Of a stretch of 64,000 nt of DNA, positions 57,148 to 64,000 are shown piece after piece; position 1 is the first letter of the stretch; the number at the start of each line of letters is the position of its first letter. Below the pieces are notes generated by a model. It searched no databases, had not been told where the DNA came from, and saw nothing but the letters and a program-made list of their open reading frames with translations. The position numbers and the translations under genes are program-made. The stretch is from Mycobacterium sp. 852014-52450_SCH5900713 (GTDB lineage: Bacteria > Actinomycetota > Actinomycetes > Mycobacteriales > Mycobacteriaceae). The DNA lies in contig NZ_LZIL01000076.1 of NCBI RefSeq assembly GCF_001667075.1, positions 1-64,000 on the forward strand. Direction: 5' to 3'.

Positions 57148-57171
57148 TCCCCGCAGTAGCGCCTGCGGGGA
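57148..57171. terminator. 9-bp stem-loop downstream of the Rv1733c-like gene
   Basis: Perfect arms TCCCCGCAG and CTGCGGGGA with loop TAGCGC, 34 bp after the stop codon. There is no T tract, so termination would be of the hairpin-only kind proposed for mycobacteria. Confidence 0.5.
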
Positions 57172-57445
57172 TTGGGGCTGTTCGGCGCAGGTTCTCCCGG
57201 CAAATCGCGTTGTCGGGTCCGAACAATGGCGTATGCCGCGGTTGTTCATTTGATGCAAGCGCCTTGGAGTCCAAGCAGGCCACCATGGAGGTACCGGTTC
57301 GGAATCCAGAAGCAGAGGTGTGCGGTGAGCGACGGACGCGACGTATCGCTTTGGCGGACAACGTATCTCCTCCATAGCGCGGCAAACCGGACGTCGCGGC
57401 GCCGCATGGTGATTCCGACGCACGCTTGCCCCTCACGGGCTCCGC

Positions 57446-57488
57446 GTCGTCAGGGACGGCTGCCACACGCCGGCCCGTCCCTGACGAC
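57446..57488 (+). promoter_or_regulatory. 14-bp perfect hairpin in the leader of the Gre-like pair
   Basis: Arms GTCGTCAGGGACGG (57446-57459) and CCGTCCCTGACGAC (57475-57488) with a 15-nt loop, ending 28 nt before the ATG and just ahead of the ribosome site AAAGGA. The strength and position suggest an attenuator or RNA-binding target. The remaining gap (57172-57445) holds nothing recognisable. Confidence 0.65.
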
Positions 57489-57516
57489 ATCCCTACTCAG
57501 TAAAGGAAACAACGCG

Positions 57517-58083
57517 ATGACCAGATGTGCACCTGTCTCTATAACGCCGCAGCACCGGCGCCGCCTGCAGGACGAACTCGCCGCGCTGCGCTCCCGGCGG
57601 AGCATCGAAGTCCCGGACGACGCCATGGATTACGGCGGGCACCGCGGCGCGCGCCCCGCGGCACGGGCAAAACGCATCCGCGAGATCGAGGACCTGCTCG
57701 CCACGGCCGTAGTGCGTGACGATCCCGCACGCGAGCGGAGCGCGGGCCCGGGCATGGTGGTGACCATCCGATACGACGCCAACGGTGAAACAGAAACGCT
57801 GCTGCTCGGCCGGCGGGGCGCAGAAGGCGCCGACATCAAGGTGTATTCGATGGCGTCGCCGCTGGGCCGGTGTATCGCCGGCGCTCGCCCCGGCGAGCAG
57901 CGCATCTATGCGATTCCGCATGACACCGGGCGGCCCGTGACCCTGCTCAGGGTCGTTCCGTATCGGGCTGCATCACCAGATGCGCAAACCCGCAACGATT
58001 TCGGTCGTCATACGTTCGGGAACGGAGTCTCGGACCGGCAGCCATTGACCACCATTGAGGGAAAGGGGAACGAACATGACTAG
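57517..58083 (+). CDS. GreA/Rnk-type C-terminal-domain protein, copy 1
   Basis: A 188-residue protein; ATG 57517 follows AAAGGA. Residues about 1-65 form a helical N-terminal arm (LQDELAALRSRRSIE and AKRIREIEDLLATAVV). Residues about 70-150 are a GreA C-terminal domain, with PGMVVTIRY, TETLLLG, VYSMASPLGRCIAGARPGEQ and VTLLRVVPY. Such proteins bind near the RNA-polymerase secondary channel or act as Rnk-like factors. The acidic tip residues of GreA are not obvious. A C-terminal tail of about 35 residues is missing from copy 2. Its last 8 bases overlap the next gene. Confidence 0.83.
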   Translation: MTRCAPVSITPQHRRRLQDELAALRSRRSIEVPDDAMDYGGHRGARPAARAKRIREIEDLLATAVVRDDPARERSAGPGMVVTIRYDANGETETLLLGRRGAEGADIKVYSMASPLGRCIAGARPGEQRIYAIPHDTGRPVTLLRVVPYRAASPDAQTRNDFGRHTFGNGVSDRQPLTTIEGKGNEHD

Positions 58084-58543
58084 CGTGCAGCCCGTGTGGC
58101 TCACGCCGCAGGCCTACGTGCGGCTCCAGCGGGAGTTAGCCACCCTGCGGGAGTCGCGTGGCAGCAACGCGTTTGGCGAAGACGCTGACGAGGGCGCGAC
58201 GGCTGTCCAGTGCGCATGGCGGCTGCGGATTCAACGGATCCATGACCTGTTGGTCAACGCCGTCGTCGGCGAGGATCCGCCCGACGACGGGGTCGCCGAA
58301 CCCGGCATGGTCTTGACCGTCCGCTACGACGACACCGGTGACGTCGAGACCTTCCTGCTGGGCGCGCGCGGCGCCGAGTACGGCGACGTGGAGGTCTATT
58401 CGGTTAATTCCCCGCTGGGAGCGGCCATCACGGGGGCGCGTCCCGGTGAGCAGCGCAGGTACGTGCTGCCCAGCGGTGACGGACTCACCGTCACGCTGCT
58501 GGACGCAGTGCCATACGGCATCCACCTCGCCGGCACGAACTGA
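58076..58543 (+). CDS. GreA/Rnk-type C-terminal-domain protein, copy 2
   Basis: A 155-residue paralogue of the preceding protein: same helical arm (LQRELATLRESR), same core (PGMVLTVRY, VETFLLG, VYSVNSPLGAAITGARPGEQ, VTLLDAVPY). Copy 1 has an AKRIREIEDLL helix where copy 2 has RLRIQRIHDLL. ATG 58076 lies inside the end of copy 1, so translation is coupled and both are likely made together. The inferred role is RNA-polymerase modulation. Confidence 0.83.
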   Translation: MTSVQPVWLTPQAYVRLQRELATLRESRGSNAFGEDADEGATAVQCAWRLRIQRIHDLLVNAVVGEDPPDDGVAEPGMVLTVRYDDTGDVETFLLGARGAEYGDVEVYSVNSPLGAAITGARPGEQRRYVLPSGDGLTVTLLDAVPYGIHLAGTN

Positions 58544-58601
58544 TGCCGGCCACGAAGCCCGCAATGCCTAGTGCTTGTGGATCGCAATCGGTTGTGCTGG
58601 C

Positions 58602-58694
58602 ATGCTATTCGAGGTAGTCGACCCGCTGGTGATGATGTTCCTTCTGTTGGCAGCGCTTTTTCTGATCATGGCGCTTGCTTATGGGCGAATGTGA
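58602..58694 (+). CDS. Possible 30-residue single-span membrane peptide
   Basis: The ATG-to-TGA frame encodes MLFEVVDPLVMMFLLLAAL followed by FLIMALAYGRM, almost entirely one hydrophobic helix. It lies 58 bp after the second Gre-like gene on the same strand. There is no strong ribosome site. Its hydrophobicity and compactness are unusual in GC-rich non-coding DNA, but it could be chance. Confidence 0.35.
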   Translation: MLFEVVDPLVMMFLLLAALFLIMALAYGRM

Positions 58695-58892
58695 CGGTTC
58701 CATACCCGCGCCCCGCGCTGCGCCAGGCTCCCACGCGCCAGCCTCGTATACGCACCCGCGACCACCGGCCAGGCCATCGCGGCCGCCATGGCACCGGCGA
58801 GGCCAGCGGCTGAGTCATCCCGGACTAGCTCCGCCGTGGGGTAAAGTCGGCCAAACCGGGACCCAATCAGGCCCCCATACGAAGGGCCAGTG

Positions 58893-59027
58893 ATGTCCGA
58901 CAAGTCTCCTCGACAATCCATGACCAAGAAGTCCGGAAAATCATTGAAGGAGAAGCGCGCCGACAAGCGGGGGAAGTCGGCCAGTGCCGCGTCCACCGAT
59001 TCGGTACTTCACGACAAGAAGCGCTGA
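58893..59027 (+). CDS. Small highly basic protein (44 aa)
   Basis: The ATG-to-TGA frame encodes a Lys/Arg/Ser-rich peptide: SDKSPRQSMTKKSGKSLKEK, then RADKRGKSAS and VLHDKKR. AAGGG lies several bases upstream. The pattern resembles short conserved basic proteins found in many actinobacteria, of unknown function, perhaps nucleic-acid-binding. It converges on the desaturase with a 27-bp gap. Confidence 0.6.
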   Translation: MSDKSPRQSMTKKSGKSLKEKRADKRGKSASAASTDSVLHDKKR

Positions 59028-59054
59028 GCGCGGCGCCTTGGTGCTCACCGCCTA

Positions 59055-60284
59055 CTAGCGCCATCTCCTTCGATCGCGCTTAGCACCGAGTATTGCCGTC
59101 GCTAATCCCCGGTGCCGTACATCGTGCCCGGTACCCGACAAGCGCGCTCGTCTCGCGACCTTCCGGAATCTGTCCTCGGACGCCGTCTCCGGCGCGTCAT
59201 CGGCGGTAGCGGACAAGCACCAGTCCGGAAGCGCCAACTTACAGATGGTGCGCGCGGTGAGCAGGTTCTGGCGCAGCAACGAGCCGGTCGTGTACGGCAA
59301 GTCGTAGGTGACGCACAGGGCGCGCACCTGCTCGGCGATCTCCGGGTAGCGGTTGCTGGGCAGGTCGGGATAGAGGTGATGTTCGATTTGATAGCAGAGA
59401 TTTCCAGTCATGAACGCCAGCACCCGCCCGGCCCGGAAGTTGGCCGTGCCCAACATTTGTCGCAGATACCATTCGGGCTTGGTCTCATCGTCGAGAACTG
59501 CCGGCGTGAATTTCTCCGCACCGTCGGCGAAGTGACCGCAGAAGATGACGACGCATGCCCACACGTTGCGCAGCCCGTTGGCAACCACGTTGGCGGTGAG
59601 CGTGCTCCCCCACCGCCGGCGGCTCAACGCGGGGAAGAGGACGTAATCCTTGCCGGCCTGGCGAGCAACCTTGCGCAGGAGTGCTGCCTTGTGGGCCGAC
59701 CTTCGGGCGTCCGTCTCATCACGATCCTGCACTGAATACAAGCCGTGCAGTGCGACACCCCACTCGAACAAGAGCGCCAACAGCACCGCGCGGAACGGCT
59801 GCGCCAACGCGTGCGGCCGCCATGGCTCGTCTCGAGTGACCCGCATGACTCCGAATCCGAGGTCGTCGTCGACACCCACCACGTTCGCGAAAACGTGGTG
59901 CCGGTAGTTGTGGGAGTACTGCCACTGCGACATCAGACCGGCCATGTCCCACTCCCAGGTACTGGAATGGATTTCGGGGTCGTTCATCCAATCCCATTGA
60001 CCGTGGCTGATGTTATGGCCGAGTTCCATGTTCTCGATGCACTTGGCCGCGGCCAGGGTGGCGGTTCCGACGCTCCAGCCAAACTTGCCTTTACTGCCGG
60101 CGATGGCCAGCCTCGCCGCGATCTCGAGGGCGCGGTGAAAGGCAATGGCGCGCTTGATGTATGCGCGATCCCTGGCGCCGCGCGAAGCCTCGATATCGCG
60201 GCGTATCGCTTCCAGCGCGGCTGCGAGCTCCTCGAGGTCCGTGCCGCTCAGGTGGGCGTATTCGGAGACTTCAGTGATGGCCAT
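59055..60284 (-). CDS. Membrane fatty-acid desaturase, DesA3-like
   Basis: A 409-residue di-iron acyl desaturase. All three histidine boxes are present: H90-NIS-H94, H125-NYR-HH130 and QIEHHLYPDLP near residue 315. Membrane segments occur before box 1 and between boxes 2 and 3 (HALAQPFRAVLLALLFEWGV; NGLRNVWACVVIFCGHFA). The family inserts double bonds in fatty acyl chains using an electron-transfer partner, which is not encoded here. Its ATG 60284 has no good ribosome site and may be leaderless. The C-terminal 50 residues are basic and look unconserved. Confidence 0.87.
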   Translation of the reverse strand: MAITEVSEYAHLSGTDLEELAAALEAIRRDIEASRGARDRAYIKRAIAFHRALEIAARLAIAGSKGKFGWSVGTATLAAAKCIENMELGHNISHGQWDWMNDPEIHSSTWEWDMAGLMSQWQYSHNYRHHVFANVVGVDDDLGFGVMRVTRDEPWRPHALAQPFRAVLLALLFEWGVALHGLYSVQDRDETDARRSAHKAALLRKVARQAGKDYVLFPALSRRRWGSTLTANVVANGLRNVWACVVIFCGHFADGAEKFTPAVLDDETKPEWYLRQMLGTANFRAGRVLAFMTGNLCYQIEHHLYPDLPSNRYPEIAEQVRALCVTYDLPYTTGSLLRQNLLTARTICKLALPDWCLSATADDAPETASEDRFRKVARRARLSGTGHDVRHRGLATAILGAKRDRRRWR

Positions 60285-60424
60285 CTAGGCGGGGCACGAT
60301 TCGCGCCCGGCGGCATGCGACGGCCGCGCAACGACGCGCAGCCAGGAGAGGTTTGCGAACCGCAGCATTCTGGGTCACGTCCGATCTTGTTGGGGGAACA
60401 CGGGGATTGCCGCAAGGTGAGCTC

Positions 60425-60541
60425 TCAATTGGCACAGCAGAACGGCGGCAACGAGCCACCGTCGTCGCCGCCCTCACCACCGGAGTTGGGCGGTGCGGCG
60501 ACCTGTCCGGAACCCAGAGGTCCGGCGGAAGGCTGAGCCAT
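60425..60541 (-). CDS. Possible 38-residue Gly-rich peptide ending in CCAN
   Basis: A short frame within the 60285-60752 gap, reading MAQPSAGPLGSGQVAAPPNS then GGEGGDDGGSLPPFCCAN. AGGTG lies about ten bases upstream. The gap has no other convincing gene. The Gly/Asp-rich linker and terminal Cys pair recall small secreted or precursor peptides, but no family is recognised. Low confidence. Confidence 0.22.
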   Translation of the reverse strand: MAQPSAGPLGSGQVAAPPNSGGEGGDDGGSLPPFCCAN

Positions 60542-60752
60542 CTGCTTAAGCACCTGTCTTTTCGGCTCTACGCCGTGACTGCTGACCGTAGACCTACCGA
60601 CAAGATTCCCGCAACACGATGGCGCGTAGACCTCCGGCAGCGGGCGACGGTCGAACGCAAGCTTGCCGCCGTCCTCGACGACGCCGACGCCCCGGCAATT
60701 CATCCGGATAGGCTGGTGGCCTGAACGCTGTGCTCACAGGGGAGGTAACAAC

Positions 60753-62309
60753 ATGCCCGCACCGCCAGCCGAGGTATTCGACCGCCTGCGTCAGCTCGCC
60801 GCGATCAAAGACCCCGCCGCACGCCAGAGGCGGACCATCGACGAGGTCTTCACCGGCAAGCCGCTGACCACGATCCCCATCGGCACGGCCGAAGACGTCG
60901 AGGCGGCATTCGCTGAGGCGCGGGCGGCTCAGACCGACTGGGCGAACCGCCCGGTCTCCGAGCGCATCGATGTCATCAGCCGGTATCGCGACCTGGTCGT
61001 CGAGAACCGCGAGTTCCTGATGGATCTCCTGCAAGCCGAGGCCGGAAAGGCCCGCTGGGCGGCACAGGAGGAAATCGTCGATCTGATGGCGAATGCGAAC
61101 TACTACGTGCGCGTCGCCGCCGACCTTTTGAAACCGCGCAAGGTGCAGGCGCTGCTCCCGGCGATCGGCAAGACCACGGTGGTCTACCAGCCCAAGGGCG
61201 TGGTCGGGGTGATCTCGCCGTGGAACTACCCCATGACGCTGACGGCGTCCGACTCGGTGCCGGCGCTGCTGGCGGGCAACGCGGTGGTGCTCAAGCCGGA
61301 CAGCCAGACCCCATATTGCGCGCTGGCGTGTGCCGAGCTCTTGTACGAGGCCGGCCTGCCGCGAGCCCTCTACGCGATCGTGCCCGGGCCGGGCTCGGTG
61401 GTCGGCACTGCCATCATCGACAACTGTGACTACTTGATGTTCACCGGCTCGACCGCCACCGGCAGGCAGCTCGCCGAACACGCGGGCCGTCGGCTGATCG
61501 GCTTCTCGGCCGAACTCGGGGGCAAGAACGCGATGATCGTCACCCGGGGCGCCAACCTCGACAAGGCCGCCAAGGCGGCCACCCGCGCGTGCTTCTCGAA
61601 CGCCGGCCAGTTGTGCATCTCCATCGAACGGATTTACGTCGAGAAGGACATCGCCGACGACTTCGTCGGCAAGTTCGGCGCCGCGGTGCGCAACATGAAA
61701 TTGGGCACCGCGTACGACTTCTCGGTCGACATGGGGAGCCTGATCTCCGCGGGTCAGCTTGACACCGTGACCGACCACGTCGACGACGCGAAAGCCAAGG
61801 GCGCCAAAGTGATTGCGGGCGGCAACGCGCGGCCCGACATCGGGCCGCTGTTCTACGAGCCCACGGTGCTCGCCGACGTCACGCCGGAAATGGAGTGTGC
61901 GGCCAACGAGACGTTCGGGCCGGTCGTGTCGATCTACCCCGTCGCCGACGTGGATGAAGCCGTCGAAAAGGCCAACGCCACCGAGTACGGGCTCAACGCC
62001 AGCGTGTGGGCCGGCTCCTCCGCGGAGGGCGAGCAAATCGCCGCCCGGCTGCGGTCGGGAACGGTGAATGTGAACGAGGGTTACGCGTTCGCATGGGGCA
62101 GCTTGGGTGCCCCGATGGGCGGGATGGGGCAGTCCGGCGTCGGCCGCCGACACGGTGCCGAGGGCCTGCTGAAGTACACCGAGTCGCAGACGATCGCGAC
62201 CGCGCGCGTGTTCAATCTCGATCCGCCGCTTGGCATTCCGGGAACGCTGTGGCAGAAGTCGCTAGTCCCCGTCGTGCGCGCGATGATGAGGCTTCCCGGG
62301 CGGAACTGA
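60753..62309 (+). CDS. gabD2: Succinate-semialdehyde dehydrogenase (NADP+), GabD2-like
   Basis: 518 residues, the length of M. tuberculosis GabD2. It is an aldehyde dehydrogenase with the Rossmann-fold cofactor region (FTGSTATGRQLAE), general base Glu254 in SAELGGKN and catalytic Cys288 in NAGQLCISIERI. It oxidises succinate semialdehyde to succinate in 4-aminobutyrate and 2-oxoglutarate bypass metabolism. ATG 60753 has GGGGAGG nine bases upstream. It stands alone, with the desaturase divergent to the left. Its C-terminal hydrophobic stretch (LWQKSLVPVVRAMMRL) is typical of this branch. Confidence 0.85.
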   Translation: MPAPPAEVFDRLRQLAAIKDPAARQRRTIDEVFTGKPLTTIPIGTAEDVEAAFAEARAAQTDWANRPVSERIDVISRYRDLVVENREFLMDLLQAEAGKARWAAQEEIVDLMANANYYVRVAADLLKPRKVQALLPAIGKTTVVYQPKGVVGVISPWNYPMTLTASDSVPALLAGNAVVLKPDSQTPYCALACAELLYEAGLPRALYAIVPGPGSVVGTAIIDNCDYLMFTGSTATGRQLAEHAGRRLIGFSAELGGKNAMIVTRGANLDKAAKAATRACFSNAGQLCISIERIYVEKDIADDFVGKFGAAVRNMKLGTAYDFSVDMGSLISAGQLDTVTDHVDDAKAKGAKVIAGGNARPDIGPLFYEPTVLADVTPEMECAANETFGPVVSIYPVADVDEAVEKANATEYGLNASVWAGSSAEGEQIAARLRSGTVNVNEGYAFAWGSLGAPMGGMGQSGVGRRHGAEGLLKYTESQTIATARVFNLDPPLGIPGTLWQKSLVPVVRAMMRLPGRN

Positions 62310-62452
62310 CTTCCGGCTTTCACGTTCGCAACTACCGCATTCAGTCCTGTCGGCGGGCCGTTTTGGATTACTTCGCGGTCTTCTGCCATCGGTATGGCAA
62401 ATCCGCGTTACGCTCCTCGATATAGCGTCACATCGCACGTCAGGAGCCCGCC

Positions 62453-63031
62453 ATGAAGGCCGATGCGAAGCAATATGAGGAAGACGCTCGTCGGTTACGC
62501 CAGTACGCCACCTTCGACAACTTCTCCGATGCTGACCTGCTGAGCCTCGCCCGAGCAGCGCATCGCACTGCGACGTCGGCCCCATTGCCCCTGATTCATG
62601 AACAGACGCCCTCGGACTCCTGCTACATCCTGCTCAGCGGGGAGGTGGGTGTGTACATCGGGCGGGACCGCGTCGCCGTCCTGGGTCCGGGCGAGGTGAT
62701 CGGCGAATCCGCACTCCACCGTGGGAAACTGCGTTCTGCGACCGTGACGACGATGGGGCCGGCCGAGGTCTTGCGTATCGAACGCGCTGATCTCGCCAGA
62801 ATGCTCGACGAGATACCGGCACTTCGCGAAATCATCGACACATCCGTGGCGCGACACGTGCCGGTAGAGCTGCCGCCGAAGCCAAAACCAGCGCGCACGA
62901 GGTTGGACGTCTCAGTCCGCACCGAGTTGGTCGAGCGGTTTGAGCAAACCGCCAACAGCGCGGGTGTGGACGTAGTGACCGCAGTTGAGGACGCGCTTAA
63001 TCAGTGGGTCGAACGGAACACCACCGCGTAG
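62453..63031 (+). CDS. Cyclic-nucleotide-binding protein with ribbon-helix-helix-like tail
   Basis: 192 residues. Residues about 20-130 form a CNB beta-barrel (YILLSGEVGVYIGRDRVAVL) with the phosphate-binding cassette PGEVIGESALHRGKLRSATV. A Pro/Lys linker (ELPPKPKPAR) leads to residues 147-190, where RLDVSVRTELVERFEQTAN and VVTAVEDALNQWVE match the strand-helix-helix pattern of ribbon-helix-helix DNA-binding domains. There is no Crp helix-turn-helix. It may be a cAMP-responsive DNA-binding protein of unusual design; the tail assignment is inference. Confidence 0.75.
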   Translation: MKADAKQYEEDARRLRQYATFDNFSDADLLSLARAAHRTATSAPLPLIHEQTPSDSCYILLSGEVGVYIGRDRVAVLGPGEVIGESALHRGKLRSATVTTMGPAEVLRIERADLARMLDEIPALREIIDTSVARHVPVELPPKPKPARTRLDVSVRTELVERFEQTANSAGVDVVTAVEDALNQWVERNTTA

Positions 63032-63200
63032 CCACTGCGCAAGAAGCGCCCAAAGCCTTTCCGACGTGTTTTCAATCTCGTTCCGCCCCTTAACCTTCCG
63101 CACACTCCACGACGAAGGTCGGTGCTGGGCGACGGTGCGGACGGTGGCGGCGTTTTCCGGCCGGGGCCGACGGCGCGCCCGCCGCCCCCGCTGAGCAGGA

Positions 63201-63230
63201 TTGACCAGGATCTACTACCGTGCGTAGTAT
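63201..63230 (+). promoter_or_regulatory. Promoter overlaid by a palindrome
   Basis: TTGACC (63201-63206), 18 bp, TAGTAT (63225-63230) form a SigA-like promoter. Perfect dyad TACTAC-cgtgc-GTAGTA (63213-63229) covers the spacer and -10, so a bound repressor would block polymerase. The preceding gap (63032-63200) shows nothing else. Confidence 0.55.
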
Positions 63231-63262
63231 CCGGGTATCCCGCCGGCACAAGGGGGTGCAGC

Positions 63263-63697
63263 GTGAGGTGGAGTTTCGCCCAGATCGGGCTGCTGATCAT
63301 TTGCGTTTTTCATGTCGTTCAGGCGGTGATCGGCCTCATCGTCAATCCCAGCTTCGCGACCGGCCCCGCCGCGCCGACCGTCCAGCTACTCGGGATGGAC
63401 TACAACGGCTGGCATGCCGTCGCCGGTCTCGCGTTGTTCGCTCCCGGTTTGGTGTTGGCGCTGCGCAAGTCCTGGGCCGTGCTGTATCTGCTGCTCGCCG
63501 CGATAGCCGGTGCGCTGCCGGGCATTTGGGCTTTCTTCTCGCATCAAGTGGCTTATGTCTTCACCTTCCCCAACAACACCACCGACGCGGTGGTGCACTT
63601 GGTGACCGCGGGGGTGATGGTCGCCGTGGCGGCCGTGCAGATTCGACTGGATGGTGGGCTGAAGAACTCGCTCGCCGATCTCCGGAAAGTGCGGTAG
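63263..63697 (+). CDS. DUF4383-type small membrane protein
   Basis: 144 residues with four hydrophobic segments: IGLLIICVFHVVQAVIGLIV, WHAVAGLALFAPGLVLAL, AVLYLLLAAIAGALPGIWAF and DAVVHLVTAGVMVAVAAV. The layout resembles DUF4383 membrane proteins of actinobacteria, of unknown function. GTG 63263 was chosen for AGGGGG about six bases upstream; the open frame extends to 63122 but covers the promoter. Expression is probably controlled by the palindrome at 63213-63229. Confidence 0.75.
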   Translation: MRWSFAQIGLLIICVFHVVQAVIGLIVNPSFATGPAAPTVQLLGMDYNGWHAVAGLALFAPGLVLALRKSWAVLYLLLAAIAGALPGIWAFFSHQVAYVFTFPNNTTDAVVHLVTAGVMVAVAAVQIRLDGGLKNSLADLRKVR

Positions 63698-63712
63698 CTC
63701 GCCGCCCGGAGA

Positions 63713-64000
63713 CTATTCGGCGAATAGCGTATTGAGCTCGTCGAAGCTCGCGGCTCCGGTTAGTCCCTCGAAGGACCCGCCCTCAATCAGCTTCCGCGCG
63801 GCGGCCAGGAACGCACCCCACGCGACCCGACTGAAAGCGGAGCCGACGCTGATCCGTCGCACCCCCAGCTCCGCGAGGTCCGTCACCGTCAGCCCCGCGT
63901 CGGAAGACACCAGGACGTTGACCGGATACGGAGCCACCGCGTCGACGAGACTGGCGATGTCCGCTTTGGTCCGGATCCCCGGCGCGAAGAGCACCTCGGC
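63713..64000 (-). CDS. Isocitrate lyase/PEP-mutase family protein, 3' part only
   Basis: The frame runs off the right edge, so only the C-terminal about 95 residues are visible. They read EVLFAPGIRTKADIASLVDA, VNVLVSSDAGLTVTDLAELG and VRRISVGSAFSRVAWGAFLA, the end of the TIM-barrel of the isocitrate lyase/phosphoenolpyruvate mutase superfamily (carboxyvacillate-type small members). The active-site half is outside the window, so activity cannot be judged. It converges on the DUF4383 gene with a 15-bp gap. Confidence 0.8.
   Translation of the reverse strand, partial: AEVLFAPGIRTKADIASLVDAVAPYPVNVLVSSDAGLTVTDLAELGVRRISVGSAFSRVAWGAFLAAARKLIEGGSFEGLTGAASFDELNTLFAE

Noticed and set aside
58815..58845. 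A possible DosR-box-like GGACTAGCTCC upstream of the small basic protein.
   Set aside because: Only a half-site resembles the consensus and the symmetric half is missing.

Overview
The window is high-GC DNA from a Mycobacterium, most likely a non-tuberculous species. The evidence is the gene content: a membrane Ser/Thr kinase, a DUF732 secreted protein, a WS/DGAT acyltransferase, a Gap/Sap-type lipid-addressing protein, an MbtH-assisted lipopeptide synthetase, several ANTAR regulators, an Rv1733c-like membrane protein and a 518-residue GabD2-like dehydrogenase. No tRNA, rRNA, CRISPR array, insertion sequence or phage gene was recognised. The first and last genes are cut by the window edges.

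Left flank (1-9955): the end of a conserved protein; a TetR regulator with a downstream alpha/beta hydrolase that lacks its catalytic serine; a Ser/Thr kinase with an extracellular sensor; and a three-gene unit read leftwards (asnO-like amidotransferase, ngg-like GNAT/ATP-grasp synthetase, MFS transporter). That unit is expected to make the osmolyte N-acetylglutaminylglutamine amide. A DUF732 protein follows.

Centre (9981-43059): one 31.1-kb gene encodes a 10,377-residue, eight-module non-ribosomal peptide synthetase. It opens with a starter condensation domain, so the product is probably acylated. It carries an N-methyltransferase in module 2 and epimerases in modules 1, 5 and 7, and ends in a thioesterase. 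An mbtH gene precedes it in the same direction, and a Gap-like membrane protein gene is divergent. Together these predict a surface-exposed octalipopeptide. The order of the first four modules (D-aromatic, N-methylated, third residue, aromatic) recalls the known M. avium paratuberculosis lipopentapeptide, but the line is longer. Modules 1 and 4 share a 1,383-bp block with one silent mismatch, which points to a recent A-domain replacement or an assembly artefact.

Right-centre (43103-54603): PAS-ANTAR and three GAF-ANTAR regulators, a WS/DGAT-family protein without its HH motif, a transglutaminase-like protein, four DUF5994-like paralogues within about 4 kb (two or three sharing a conserved leader), and a fatty acyl-AMP-ligase-like FadD that could supply the lipopeptide acyl chain.

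Right flank (54828-64000): a PucR-type regulator behind a long split inverted repeat, an Rv1733c-like protein, two overlapping GreA-C-terminal-domain paralogues behind a 14-bp perfect hairpin, small proteins, a DesA3-like desaturase, GabD2, a cNMP-binding protein with a ribbon-helix-helix-like tail, a small membrane protein whose promoter is overlaid by a palindrome, and the 3' end of an isocitrate-lyase/PEP-mutase-like gene. All assignments were made by reading motifs; no database search was run.
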